64,000 nucleotides of DNA from Streptomyces sp. NBC_00443 (GCF_036014175.1 NZ_CP107917.1:4526001-4590000); one strand, 5' to 3'. Counted from the stretch's first letter, positions 24,894-33,005 are shown. Numbers and translations are program-made. Notes: a model not told the origin generated them from the sequence alone.

Positions 24894-25582
24894 CCGAAGA
24901 AGAAGCCGTGCAGATCGCCGAGTACGTCCAGGCCGCCTGCCCCGCCCAGAAGTTCGGCGAGTACACCCCCGACGTCTGGGGCGAGATCCTCGCTCCGTAC
25001 GACGTCGACGAGGCCCGCGCCGCCGTCATCGTCATCGCTGGCCGCCAGCGCTTCATCGCCCCGGCCGACATCATCACCGAGGTCAAGGCCCGTCGCGCCG
25101 AGCGCATCGAGCTGGCCAACATCGTCTACGACGGCAACCCGCTGGAAACCGGCGCGCAGTCCGCCGCCGCGATCCGGGAGATCATCCGAGCCGCTGGAGA
25201 CGGCCTCACAGGACCCAGCAGCATCTCAAGGGCCCTCGGGGCCGGAGATCGCCTCGCGCTGCCCCCCGGCGACGATCACGGCCCGTACAGCGGCCGTGCA
25301 GCCGCCGCCCGGGCCGCCATCGGCAAGATGCCCGCCGACCGCGACACCACGAAGGACCCCCGCGGCCGCGCCTGCCGACGCTGCGGCGCCGCCCCCGGCA
25401 CCAGCTGCATCATCGGGGGCCGCCGTAGCCGCGACGTGCACCCCGTCCGCCTGGAGGACACGAAGCGCGCGGCCGCCGGCCTCCCGCTCCTCGACCACGA
25501 CCAGGAGCAGGCCCGCATCAGGGCCGCATCCGCTGCAGCTCTCGCCCACGAGGACCAGGAGCAGGAGGCCGAGGCGTCATGA
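24890..25582 (+). CDS. Early protein with C-terminal zinc finger
   Basis: A 230-residue protein from GTG 24890, overlapping the initiator stop by 4 bases. N-terminal helical region (about 1-75) rich in Tyr/Val/Ala motifs (EYVQAACPAQKFGEYTPDVW, RFIAPADIITEVKARRAER). C-terminal zinc finger at about 161-190: CRRCGAAPGTSCIIGGRR then DVHPVR. The first half resembles the partner proteins (helicase-loader-like) encoded after initiators in actinophages; the sequence alone cannot prove it. Confidence 0.7.
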   Translation: MTEEEAVQIAEYVQAACPAQKFGEYTPDVWGEILAPYDVDEARAAVIVIAGRQRFIAPADIITEVKARRAERIELANIVYDGNPLETGAQSAAAIREIIRAAGDGLTGPSSISRALGAGDRLALPPGDDHGPYSGRAAAARAAIGKMPADRDTTKDPRGRACRRCGAAPGTSCIIGGRRSRDVHPVRLEDTKRAAAGLPLLDHDQEQARIRAASAAALAHEDQEQEAEAS

Positions 25583-25869
25583 CGCAGCCGATCCCCCGTC
25601 AGCCCGTCCCGTACCGGTTCGCCGCGATGGCGATCCTCTGCACCTGGTGCCGCGCGCGCCCGGGCCAGCTGTGCACGAACCAGCGCGGCACCCAGGACCG
25701 GCGCAAGGACGTGCACACCACCCGCGGAATCGACTGGATCAGGGTCATGTCAACCCAGTGCCCCGAGCGCATCTGCCAAGCCCCCGCCGGCCAGCCCTGC
25801 ACCCTCGCCCCCAACGTCCACCAGGCCCGCACCCTCGCGGCCAACACCCCAACCACCACCACACCATGA
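25579..25869 (+). CDS. Tandem zinc-finger protein
   Basis: A 96-residue protein with two copies of the CxxC-Xn-C-Xn-H zinc module: CTWCRARPGQLCTNQRG with DVHTTR, and CPERICQAPAGQPCT with NVHQAR. ATGA overlap with the upstream gene. The same finger ends the preceding protein. Probably a nucleic-acid-binding early protein. Confidence 0.75.
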   Translation: MTQPIPRQPVPYRFAAMAILCTWCRARPGQLCTNQRGTQDRRKDVHTTRGIDWIRVMSTQCPERICQAPAGQPCTLAPNVHQARTLAANTPTTTTP

Positions 25870-26159
25870 AGCCACTCATCCCGTGCCGAGACTGCCGCCG
25901 CCCCATCCTCTGGACCACCACCGAAGCCGGAAAACGCCTCGCAGTCGACCCCGACCCCGACCCCGCCGGGAACGCGGCCGTATGGCGCGACGGAACCGGC
26001 GCCGTACGGTCCCGCCGGCCCTCGGCCGAGCTCCCCCTGACCGGCTGGGAGCGCCTGTACATGCCCCACGTCGCCACCTGCCCCACCCGAACCGAGCAGC
26101 TCGCCTTGCCCACGGGCGTGACCAGCCTCGCCGAACACCGCCGGAAGAGACGCCGATGA
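25866..26159 (+). CDS. Small zinc-ribbon protein
   Basis: A 97-residue protein, ATGA overlap. CRDCRRPILWTTTEAGKRLA and MPHVATCPT provide a CxxC...HxxxC metal site; in between is a beta-hairpin-like region (VDPDPDPAGNAAVWRDGTGA). Common small actinophage early protein; no assigned role. Confidence 0.7.
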   Translation: MKPLIPCRDCRRPILWTTTEAGKRLAVDPDPDPAGNAAVWRDGTGAVRSRRPSAELPLTGWERLYMPHVATCPTRTEQLALPTGVTSLAEHRRKRRR

Positions 26160-26647
26160 AAGCCATCCGGTGCCGCTACTGCCCGCAACTCCTGCTCACG
26201 CCGGAGTCCAAGGCCCGCGGCTACGGCCTCATCTGCGGCCGAAAGCGCGGCTTGATCCCGCCAGCGACACCCCGTCACCGCGGCACGACGCCACCCGTCA
26301 AGCCCGTCACGACGCCCGCTGTCCACCCCGGACAGACCGCCATTCCCATCCAGCCCCAACTCCCCGAGGAGGACGCCGTGCCAATGACGCACGAGCAGCA
26401 CGATCGCGAGTTGCAGATGCGCGAAGGCCTGGAGACAGGCTTCACCGACCAGACATGGGCCATCGGCTACGTCATCTGCCCGGCCCGCGAGAAGTGCCCC
26501 AGCGGTCTGCGGGCCCTCTTCAAACCACTGAAGAACGGTCGGCTGCCGATGCACCGCCACGGCACCTATGGCGACCCCTGCCCCGGAGCGCGGCAGAAGC
26601 CCACGACGCCGCCTCTCCAGCTCCGCGACACCACGAAGGAGAACTGA
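26156..26647 (+). CDS. Small protein with CxxC start and cysteine-rich core
   Basis: A 163-residue protein. The N-terminus has a half zinc site (CRYCPQLLLTPESKARGYGL, ICGRK); a proline-rich linker (about 34-70) contains the palindrome at 26303; the C-terminal part (about 75-160) has CPAREKCPSGLRALFKPLKN and HGTYGDPCPGARQKP. It precedes ssb by 3 bases. Unknown function. Confidence 0.65.
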   Translation: MKAIRCRYCPQLLLTPESKARGYGLICGRKRGLIPPATPRHRGTTPPVKPVTTPAVHPGQTAIPIQPQLPEEDAVPMTHEQHDRELQMREGLETGFTDQTWAIGYVICPAREKCPSGLRALFKPLKNGRLPMHRHGTYGDPCPGARQKPTTPPLQLRDTTKEN

Positions 26648-26649
26648 CC

Positions 26650-27159
26650 TTGTCTCTGCCCACTCTGACCGGCGTTGGCCGTCTCACCGGCGACCCCGAG
26701 CTCCGCTTCACTCAGGCCGGAAAGGCCGTCGCGTCCATTCCGCTCGCCTTCAACAGCCGTCGCCTCAACCAGCAGACCCAGCAGTGGGAGGACGGCGACA
26801 CGTTCTTCATCCGCGGCACCGTCTGGGAGCGCCTCGCCGAGAACGCCACCGAGACCCTGTCCAAGGGCATGGAGGTCATCGTCACCGGCGACCTCCGCAC
26901 CGAGCGCTGGGAGAAAGACGGCCAGAAGCACGAGCGGCCGGCCCTCCTCATCCGCTCCATCGCGCCGAACCTCGCCTACGCCGTTGCCCAGGTCTCGAAG
27001 GACGCTGCGAGCCAGCAGAACGGCCAAGGCGGACAGCGCCCCGCCCAAGGCCAGCAGCGCCCCCAGGGCCAGACCCAGAACCGCCAAGGCCCGCCGCCCG
27101 CCGACGACCCCTGGGCCGTCGACCAGGCCAAGGGCTACAGCGACGAACCCCCGTTCTGA
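26650..27159 (+). CDS. ssb: Single-stranded DNA-binding protein
   Basis: A 169-residue SSB from TTG 26650 with AAGGAG 9-14 bases upstream. The OB fold covers residues 1-105: LTGVGRLTGDPELRFTQAGK, ASIPLAFNSRRL, FFIRGTVWERLAENATETLS, GMEVIVTGDLRTERW. A Gln/Gly-rich linker and the acidic tip DEPPF follow; the usual DDDIPF tail is preserved in type, so it can contact partner proteins. Works with the Sak4-like ATPase and helicase of the same operon. Confidence 0.92.
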   Translation: MSLPTLTGVGRLTGDPELRFTQAGKAVASIPLAFNSRRLNQQTQQWEDGDTFFIRGTVWERLAENATETLSKGMEVIVTGDLRTERWEKDGQKHERPALLIRSIAPNLAYAVAQVSKDAASQQNGQGGQRPAQGQQRPQGQTQNRQGPPPADDPWAVDQAKGYSDEPPF

Positions 27160-27291
27160 TGCGCGCCATCGCCGCCGCACTCATCACCGCAGCCCTCCTC
27201 ACCGGCTGTTGCGACCAGCACCCCGAAACCGGCCCCGTACCCACCCCATCCCCCAAGCACCACCCATCCCGCCGGACGAAGGGAGCTGACC

Positions 27292-27483
27292 ATGGCCGCC
27301 ATCGTCCGATTTCCCGGCGGCACAGACGACCTCGCCGAGATCGTCGAAGCCCTCATCGCAGCCGCCGAAACCCGGGAGAAGCGAGCACCCGAACAGGCCA
27401 TGCGCTGGCGCTGGCTCGCCGACGACCTCGGCGACGCACTCGACCAACTACCCACTCCGACAAGCGAGGAGCCCCTCGAATGA
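27292..27483 (+). CDS. Small helical early protein
   Basis: A 63-residue acidic helical protein with a GAAGGGAG site before ATG 27292. The end overlaps the start of the exonuclease (ATGA). No family recognised. Confidence 0.6.
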   Translation: MAAIVRFPGGTDDLAEIVEALIAAAETREKRAPEQAMRWRWLADDLGDALDQLPTPTSEEPLE

Positions 27484-28028
27484 GGATCTTCTACGACACC
27501 GAATTCATCGACGACGGCAAGACCATCGACCTCATCTCCATCGGCATGGTCACCGAGGACGGCCGTGAGCTCTACGCCGTCAGCAGCGAATTCGACGTCC
27601 ACAAACTCCACGCCAATCCCTGGCTCGTCGACAACGTCTGGCCGCACCTGCCGACCTTCAAGCACCCCGGCACCCTGCGCTGCTACTGCGGCCCCGGCCA
27701 CCTCGACCGCAACAGCCCCGACGTCCGCACCCGCGCACAGATCGCCCGCCTGGTCGCCGACTTCATCCTCAGCACCCCCGACCCACAGCTTTGGGCGTAC
27801 TACTCCGCGTACGACCACGTCGCCCTCGCCCAACTCTGGGGCCCCATGATCAACCTCCCGCGCGGCATCCCCATGCAGTCCGACGACATCGTCACCGAAG
27901 CCAAGCGCCTCAACCTGACCCCCGGCGACCTCCCACAGCAGCCCGACGGCCTCCACAACGCCCTGGCGGACGCTCACCACAACCTGGTCCGAGCCCGCTT
28001 CCTCGACCAGGTCGCCGCCCAGCAGTAA
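27480..28028 (+). CDS. DEDDh 3'-5' exoribonuclease (Rv2179c-like)
   Basis: A 182-residue protein with the DEDD motifs: FYDTEF (D and E of motif I), AYDHVAL (D of motif II) and HNALADAHHNLVRAR (H and D of motif III). Short length and these motifs match the Rv2179c-like exoribonuclease family found in mycobacterial and other phages, which trims RNA 3' ends. A leaderless upstream frame (27159, see findings) is in phase with it. Confidence 0.82.
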   Translation: MRIFYDTEFIDDGKTIDLISIGMVTEDGRELYAVSSEFDVHKLHANPWLVDNVWPHLPTFKHPGTLRCYCGPGHLDRNSPDVRTRAQIARLVADFILSTPDPQLWAYYSAYDHVALAQLWGPMINLPRGIPMQSDDIVTEAKRLNLTPGDLPQQPDGLHNALADAHHNLVRARFLDQVAAQQ

Positions 28029-28093
28029 CCCACCCACAGAGGACAGGGACCCCACGCAGGGACCCACCTCCGGCCACCACACCGGAGATGTCC

Positions 28094-28861
28094 ATGCCAC
28101 TCAAACTCTTCCGCAGGAACCAGGAACCGGAACCGGTTCGCCCCCGGATCCTCACTCACGCGCGCGGTACCAACGGAGACGCCGAGCCTATCGAGGACCC
28201 GGTCGCCCGCCTCGCCTCGGAGCTGACCCAGGCCCAGGAAGACGCCGCACGCTGGAAACGGCACGCCGACTCGTACGACACCGAGCGCGCCGAAGCAGTG
28301 CAGCTGAACGACCACTACCGCGACGACATCGACCGCACCGCGAAAGAGCGGGACGGCGCGTACCGCGAGCGCGCGCAGCTGCTCGCCTGGCTTGCCGCGC
28401 TGCACCCGTCATCGGCCGTCATCACCGACTCGCCCGACATCGACGAGGACGGCTGGCAGCTGCTGTACCTCGTGGCCGGCGGCTGGCAGATGTCCTGGCA
28501 CATCCATCCGCGCGACGCCGAGCTCTTCAAGCACGTGACCGTGGTCGACGTGACCGATCCGCGGGCGCAGTGGGACGGGCACGGCACGGAGCAGAAGTAC
28601 GAGCGGATGCGGAACCACGTCCGGCTCCTGGCCCTCGACGAGCTCGGCGCTGACGGGGCGTTGACGGGCGTCACGGAGGCCCCGTCGAGCGGCCGGACCG
28701 TGGCGCTGCGCCAGGCCCTGGAGGCTGCCCGGACGGAAGGCCACCGCCTCGACACCGAGGGCAAGGCCGAGCAGGCGCAGGGCGCGGGCCGTGTCGCGTT
28801 CGCCCTGTGCCAGCTGCTCGGCGAGGCCGGCACGAGCGAGCAGGCGGTGCGCAGTGCCTGA
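28094..28861 (+). CDS. Early protein with coiled-coil and domain of unknown function
   Basis: A 255-residue protein. ATG 28094 is chosen over ATG 28088 since GGAG lies 6 bases before it; a CTCCGG/CCGGAG hairpin at 28068-28087 overlaps the site. A coiled coil (about 40-95) precedes a mixed alpha/beta core with WQLLYLVAGGWQMSWHIHPR (about 115-140) and VTDPRAQWDGHGTEQKY. The second half is Ala-rich helix. It encodes the TPSSG-like palindrome-family half-sites at about 28650. Function unknown. Confidence 0.65.
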   Translation: MPLKLFRRNQEPEPVRPRILTHARGTNGDAEPIEDPVARLASELTQAQEDAARWKRHADSYDTERAEAVQLNDHYRDDIDRTAKERDGAYRERAQLLAWLAALHPSSAVITDSPDIDEDGWQLLYLVAGGWQMSWHIHPRDAELFKHVTVVDVTDPRAQWDGHGTEQKYERMRNHVRLLALDELGADGALTGVTEAPSSGRTVALRQALEAARTEGHRLDTEGKAEQAQGAGRVAFALCQLLGEAGTSEQAVRSA

Positions 28862-29189
28862 GCCCTTCAGCATCCCCACCACGGCCGGCACCGTCGCAGT
28901 CGACGCCACGGAAGCCGCCCCCGGCCTCCTCGTCTTCGAGATCCCCGCCGACCGCAAGCCCGACGCCACCCATCGCTGGATGCTCGCCCACCACGCCGGG
29001 CACGTCCTCGCCGCGTTCGAGACCGAGCCCGCGGCCACCAAGGCCGCCGAGCAGGTCGGTGCCCTCACCGACTGGACGCGCTCGGTCATGACCGCCGCGA
29101 CGCACATCAGTCTCGGCCTCGAAGGCGGCGCGAAGGCGTTCCTCCAGCTGCTCCGTGATCTCGGAGGCCAGGACCCGGCGAACGCCTGA
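28854..29189 (+). CDS. Small early protein
   Basis: A 111-residue protein from GTG 28854, overlapping the previous stop by 8 bases. Beta-hairpin-like N-terminus (VAVDATEAAPGLLVFEIPAD) and helical C-terminus ending in a hydrophobic helix (AKAFLQLLRDLGGQ). Followed by a hairpin at 29200-29228. Confidence 0.6.
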   Translation: MPEPFSIPTTAGTVAVDATEAAPGLLVFEIPADRKPDATHRWMLAHHAGHVLAAFETEPAATKAAEQVGALTDWTRSVMTAATHISLGLEGGAKAFLQLLRDLGGQDPANA

Positions 29190-29199
29190 CGAGCAGCTC

Positions 29200-29228
29200 G
29201 GCCGCCCCTGCTCGAACCAGGGGCGGCC
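29200..29228 (+). terminator. Perfect 11-bp hairpin
   Basis: GGCCGCCCCTG (29200-29210) and its exact complement (29218-29228) with a 7-base loop, 11 bases beyond the previous stop. No T tract; likely a partial terminator inside the early operon. Confidence 0.6.
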
Positions 29229-29267
29229 CTGCCCACCATCCCACCGCACCACCAGGAGCAGCCCAGC

Positions 29268-30446
29268 ATGACCAACATCGCCTTCGTGGACTGCGAGACC
29301 ACCCACCTCGACGCCGAGGTCGGCGAGGCCTGGGAGGTCGCCGTCATCCTCCGCGAGCCCGACGGCAGCCGCTTCACCGACACCGAGTACGTCTGGCAGT
29401 TCGCCGTCGACCGTACGACCGCCGACCCCGAGGCCCTGCGCATCGGACGCTTTCATGAGCGCCACCTCGTCGACCCCACCTGGGGAGCAGCCTGGACCGG
29501 CCCGGGCCCCGTCGTCCCGCTCGGCCGCACGGACGCCGTCACCGCAATCGTCAACGTCCTGTCCGGCGCCGTGTTGGTCGGCTCCAACCCGGCCTTCGAC
29601 GACCGGTTCCTCCGCAAGCTCCTCGGCCCCGGATCCGCCCAGTGGCACCCCCGGCCGTACGACATCGTCCAGCTCGCCGCCGCCAAGGTCGGCGTCCAAG
29701 CCGCTGGCCCGCTCCCGTGGCGCTCGCACACCCTGTCCCGCGCGGTCGCAGTCGAGCCACCGTCGGAGGAGGCCGCGCACACCGCGCTGGGCGACGCACG
29801 TTGGGCCCGCGACGTGTACGACGCCGCCATGGTCCGGGAGAAGTTCCCCCTGTCCTGGGAAGGCCGCGCAAACCACGCACTCGGCCTGTACACCCAAGCT
29901 GCCTGCGAACTGGACGACGTCCGCCGTCAGCTGCGCGCAGCCCAAGCGGCCCCGTCACAGGCCGTCATGACGGGCGAGACCGACACCGCGTTCGTGCCGC
30001 GCACCGAACGCTCCCACTGGGTCGACATCGCCAATGCCCTGAACGCAGCCCACGACGCAGGCATGCCCGTAGGCATCGACCTCGACGGCACCCTCACCGA
30101 CCACAACGCCTGGTCCGTCATCTGGGACCCGACCACTGAGCGTTGGGCGGTCGCCGGATACGAGGACGAAGGCGACGAGACGCCCTGCACCTGCACCTTC
30201 GGCGAGACGTGCGACCAGTGCGCCGGCGGCGACAACCAAGACGAGGAGGGCGAGGAGTTCGAGGAGACCGGCGACTCGGACGGAGACGTCCTCAGGCTGA
30301 TCTCCGAGATCGCCTCCAGCCTCCAGGGCGCGACCGACAGCGGCGAATACCACGCCGCCAGCCTGATCTACGACCTCGCCAACGGCCGCACCACCATCGC
30401 CGACGCACGCGGCGAACTGGCCGACATCGAGTTCGGCCACGTCTGA
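29268..30446 (+). CDS. DEDDh DNA exonuclease (DnaQ-like) with long C-terminal extension
   Basis: A 392-residue protein. Residues 1-180 form a DnaQ-like exonuclease: FVDCETT (motif I), SNPAFDDRFL (motif II), HTALGDARWARD (motif III). Residues about 195-320 contain a coiled/helical connector, a Gly-rich DGTLTDHNAWSVIWDP region and a Cys cluster (CTCTFGETCDQCAGG) likely to bind metal; the tail is acidic. The exonuclease plus Cys cluster architecture is unusual. It may process DNA ends for recombination by the Sak4-like ATPase (inference). Confidence 0.85.
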   Translation: MTNIAFVDCETTHLDAEVGEAWEVAVILREPDGSRFTDTEYVWQFAVDRTTADPEALRIGRFHERHLVDPTWGAAWTGPGPVVPLGRTDAVTAIVNVLSGAVLVGSNPAFDDRFLRKLLGPGSAQWHPRPYDIVQLAAAKVGVQAAGPLPWRSHTLSRAVAVEPPSEEAAHTALGDARWARDVYDAAMVREKFPLSWEGRANHALGLYTQAACELDDVRRQLRAAQAAPSQAVMTGETDTAFVPRTERSHWVDIANALNAAHDAGMPVGIDLDGTLTDHNAWSVIWDPTTERWAVAGYEDEGDETPCTCTFGETCDQCAGGDNQDEEGEEFEETGDSDGDVLRLISEIASSLQGATDSGEYHAASLIYDLANGRTTIADARGELADIEFGHV

Positions 30447-30517
30447 TCCTGCCCAGCCGCCCGGAGGGAGCCCGGCGGCCGGCCACTCCACCATCCCCCC
30501 GTTCCCAGGAGCAGCAC

Positions 30518-30778
30518 ATGCCCGAGCCGTACTACTCGATCTTCCTCGTCGCCGAGAATGCGCTCCTCGCCGCGGCCCTGATCGCCCGCCTGTTCAAGGC
30601 GATCAGCACGCGCACCATGCTCGCGGTCCTCGTCGGCGCCGCGACCGTCAGCGGCGTACGCCACTTCAGCACCGGGACATGGATCTGGGGCTCCCTCGGC
30701 ACCACCGCCCTGGCCATCCTCATCTGGGCCTGGCTGACCCAGCCGAGACGTCAGCCCCGTCACGGGCGGGCGTCATGA
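30518..30778 (+). CDS. Small membrane protein
   Basis: An 86-residue protein with a CAGGAGCAG site before ATG 30518. Predicted membrane segments about 8-24 and 53-71. Its end is formed by the palindrome-family site at 30769-30782, which also provides the start of the next gene. Function unknown. Confidence 0.65.
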   Translation: MPEPYYSIFLVAENALLAAALIARLFKAISTRTMLAVLVGAATVSGVRHFSTGTWIWGSLGTTALAILIWAWLTQPRRQPRHGRAS

Positions 30779-30966
30779 CGGGCGTCGCCGCATACCTGGC
30801 ATGCGTCATCGCCATAGCTGCGGCCGTGTGCTGCCACCAGGGCGAGGGCGCACCGCCCGGCGCGCACCTCGTCGCCCGGTTCCTCCGTCGCCGCCGTCCC
30901 GCCTGGGCGCGCGGACCGGTCCGCGCCCGCCAGCTGGCCCGCCGCACCCGCCGGAGGTCTACGTGA
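30775..30966 (+). CDS. Short membrane-anchored basic peptide
   Basis: A 63-residue product with one membrane helix (AAYLACVIAIAAAVCC) and a highly Arg-rich tail. It begins with ATGACGGG of the palindrome site and overlaps its neighbours by 4 bases on each side. Confidence 0.5.
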   Translation: MTGVAAYLACVIAIAAAVCCHQGEGAPPGAHLVARFLRRRRPAWARGPVRARQLARRTRRRST

Positions 30967-31145
30967 TCCACAGTCCCGAAGGCGCCGACTGGATCAGCGT
31001 GATCGTGCTCGCCTGGATCGTGCTCTTCGGCCTCGGCCTGGCCGTTCAGGCTGCCTGGCGTACGGCCCGCCGCCGCGTACTCGATCAGCGCCCTACTCCG
31101 TTGGACTCGTACACCGCCTCCAACCGCCCCAGGAGAACCACGTGA
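30963..31145 (+). CDS. Short membrane protein
   Basis: A 60-residue product from GTG 30963 (GTGA overlap): membrane helix about 11-30 (WISVIVLAWIVLFGLGLAVQ), then a basic tail (RTARRRVLDQR). One of three consecutive small membrane-protein genes; role unknown. Confidence 0.55.
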   Translation: MIHSPEGADWISVIVLAWIVLFGLGLAVQAAWRTARRRVLDQRPTPLDSYTASNRPRRTT

Positions 31146-31477
31146 GCTACCCCGCCCTGTTCACCACTCCAGGCATGCGCAGCTTCGCCGAGGATGTGGA
31201 CGCCGAACGGCAACGCCAGCTCGAGAAGTTCGGCGACCAGCGCCACCCGGTCCTCCTCGGCCCGAACAACCAGCTGCTCTTCGAGAAGCTCGCCGAGGGC
31301 CTGCGCGAGACCAACGAGGACCCGCTGCAGCGCTGCTGGATGACGATCCTCCTCGAGGAGGCGTACGAGGCCGGCGCCGAACGCGACCTCGCCAAGTTCC
31401 GCGAGGAGATCATCCAGGTCGCCGCGGTCTGCCAGGCCATCGTCACCGACCTCGACCGGCAGGGAGCGAAGCGATGA
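31142..31477 (+). CDS. MazG-like nucleotide pyrophosphohydrolase fold protein
   Basis: A 111-residue protein with the all-alpha MazG arrangement: DVDAERQRQLEKFGDQRH, ILLEEAYEAGAERDLAKFRE and EEIIQVAAVCQAIVTDL, giving the EExxE...E/D metal-binding pattern. Phage MazG-like proteins hydrolyse (d)NTPs and can manage host nucleotide pools or alarmones. GTG start with 4-base overlap. Confidence 0.75.
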   Translation: MSYPALFTTPGMRSFAEDVDAERQRQLEKFGDQRHPVLLGPNNQLLFEKLAEGLRETNEDPLQRCWMTILLEEAYEAGAERDLAKFREEIIQVAAVCQAIVTDLDRQGAKR

Positions 31478-31749
31478 GCCCCCTCCTGGGCCCGGACACG
31501 AAGGCCATGCTCCGCGTGGCCGAGGAGTTGACGGAGCAGGTCCGAAGCGTCGCTGACGCACTGACGACACCCGTCACGACCGCAGCGCCCGAGGCCGACA
31601 TCCAGCGCGTCACCGCGCTGTACGAGCGCTGGGTGAAGGCCGGGCCGCCGCCCCTCGGGACGTCCCTGACCCGCTGGTGGGACGAGCGGCTTGTCGAGCT
31701 GCGGGAAGCGATCCTCCCGCCGGAGGTCTCGACCGAGGGCCCGTCATGA
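31474..31749 (+). CDS. Small early protein
   Basis: A 91-residue protein, ATGA overlaps at both ends. Helical N-terminus (DTKAMLRVAEELTEQVRSVA) and a WVKAGPPPLGTSLTRWWDER segment. Two palindrome-family sites fall in its gene (31570) and at its end (31740). Unknown function. Confidence 0.6.
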   Translation: MSPLLGPDTKAMLRVAEELTEQVRSVADALTTPVTTAAPEADIQRVTALYERWVKAGPPPLGTSLTRWWDERLVELREAILPPEVSTEGPS

Positions 31750-32222
31750 CGGGCTCCGAGGAGGACTTGACCTTGCCAGAACAGCCCTGCCCGTTCTGCG
31801 AGATCGTTGTCGGGCGCGCCCCCGCGGCTTTGGTCGTTCACCGAGACTACTGGTCCGACGCCATGGCGATCGTCCCCCTCAATCCGGTCACCGAGGGCCA
31901 CACGCTCATCATCCCGAAGGCGCACGTACCGGATTTCGCCGCGGACCCGGAGGTTGCCGCCGCCACGATGCGCCGCGCCGCCGAACTGGTTCGGTGGACG
32001 CCGCGCGCGATGAACGTGATCACCTCTCGCGGCCGAGAAGCCACGCAGTCCGTGTTCCACCTCCACCTTCACCTCGTCCCCCGAGCCGAAGGAGATGGCC
32101 TCGCGCTGCCCTGGTACAGCGGCAAGTCGCGGGGACAGATCTACGTCCGACCAGACCCGCCGCACGTCGTCGAAGCGATCCGCGACATCCGCCGCTTCGG
32201 AACACCGCCCCAACGCGGCTGA
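31746..32222 (+). CDS. HIT family (histidine triad) hydrolase
   Basis: A 158-residue HIT protein starting inside a perfect CCCGTCATGACGGG palindrome. Conserved FCEIVVGRAPA start with paired Cys (CPFCEIV), NPVTEGHTLIIPKAHV and the triad FHLHLHLVPR (HxHxH). HIT proteins hydrolyse nucleotide phosphoramidates and dinucleotides; presence in a phage suggests nucleotide-signal or pool management next to MazG-like and exonuclease genes. Confidence 0.9.
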   Translation: MTGSEEDLTLPEQPCPFCEIVVGRAPAALVVHRDYWSDAMAIVPLNPVTEGHTLIIPKAHVPDFAADPEVAAATMRRAAELVRWTPRAMNVITSRGREATQSVFHLHLHLVPRAEGDGLALPWYSGKSRGQIYVRPDPPHVVEAIRDIRRFGTPPQRG

Positions 32223-32232
32223 GCATGCGGAA

Positions 32233-32272
32233 GGGGCGCGCTTCCCTCGTCTCCCCAGACGTAGCGCGCCCC
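32233..32272 (+). terminator. Perfect 10-bp hairpin
   Basis: GGGGCGCGCT (32233-32242) and its complement (32263-32272) with a 20-base loop after the HIT gene. No T tract; possible terminator or attenuator. Confidence 0.6.
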
Positions 32273-32312
32273 CGGCAGTGATCACCGTACCCCGCACACC
32301 CCAGGAGTCACG

Positions 32313-33005
32313 ATGACCACCGCCGACCACCTCCAGACCGTCATCAACCACTGGGCCGACCTCGTTGAAGCCCTCGCCACCAACCAGGCCGACACCTGGC
32401 CCCCCGTCATGGGCATTGCCCGCCTCCACGACCACCTCAAGGCCACCGAGGACGCCGTCGAGCAGCGGGCCCTCGAGCGCAGCCCGGACCAGATCGGGGC
32501 GACCGCCGCCCCGCTCCGCATCGCCATCCTCGACACCATGACCGCCCTCGACCGCCAGCTGGTCGACCTCACCGACTACATCGCCGCCGCCGTGCAGCGG
32601 CCTGCCGTCGCCCGCGTACGGTCCGCCAGCCCAGATGACGCGGTCGGTCTCCAGATCGCCACGCTCGCCATGAAGGACGCCGCAGACGAGCGCCGCTGGT
32701 CCTACACCGACCCCCGACGACGGACGGCGCCCTTCGCCGCGGCCTGGCTCCTGGCCCGTCATGACGGGGCAGCTGGCCCGTTCCGGAAGCTCACCGGTGT
32801 GCAGCAGGACCAGATCGGCTCCGTCGCGCGCTGGTCTGCTGGCCAGATCCACCAGGCCCTGGAGATGGCCCGGAAGACGCAGGTCTTGGAGCGGCCATGC
32901 CCCCACTGCCGCGGGCAGCTGCGGATCGAGGGCGGGGACGGCCGGGTCCCGACCGTGAAGTGCCGCGGCTGCGGACGGAAGTGGACCGGCGAGGTGGCCG
33001 CATGA
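32313..33005 (+). CDS. Early protein with C-terminal zinc ribbon
   Basis: A 230-residue helical protein. C-terminal zinc ribbon CPHCRGQLRIEGGDGRVPTV with VKCRGCGRKW (two CxxC knuckles). The helical region before it contains LARHDGAAGP encoded by the palindrome at 32756-32769. Zinc ribbon at the end of a helical body suggests DNA or RNA contact. Function unknown. Confidence 0.7.
   Translation: MTTADHLQTVINHWADLVEALATNQADTWPPVMGIARLHDHLKATEDAVEQRALERSPDQIGATAAPLRIAILDTMTALDRQLVDLTDYIAAAVQRPAVARVRSASPDDAVGLQIATLAMKDAADERRWSYTDPRRRTAPFAAAWLLARHDGAAGPFRKLTGVQQDQIGSVARWSAGQIHQALEMARKTQVLERPCPHCRGQLRIEGGDGRVPTVKCRGCGRKWTGEVAA

Noticed and set aside
27159..28028. A real lipoprotein-exonuclease fusion gene
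   Set aside because: The lipobox leader and the exonuclease are separated by the overlapping 63-residue gene in another frame and a low-complexity stretch; the exonuclease has its own start at 27480. Kept only as a finding.
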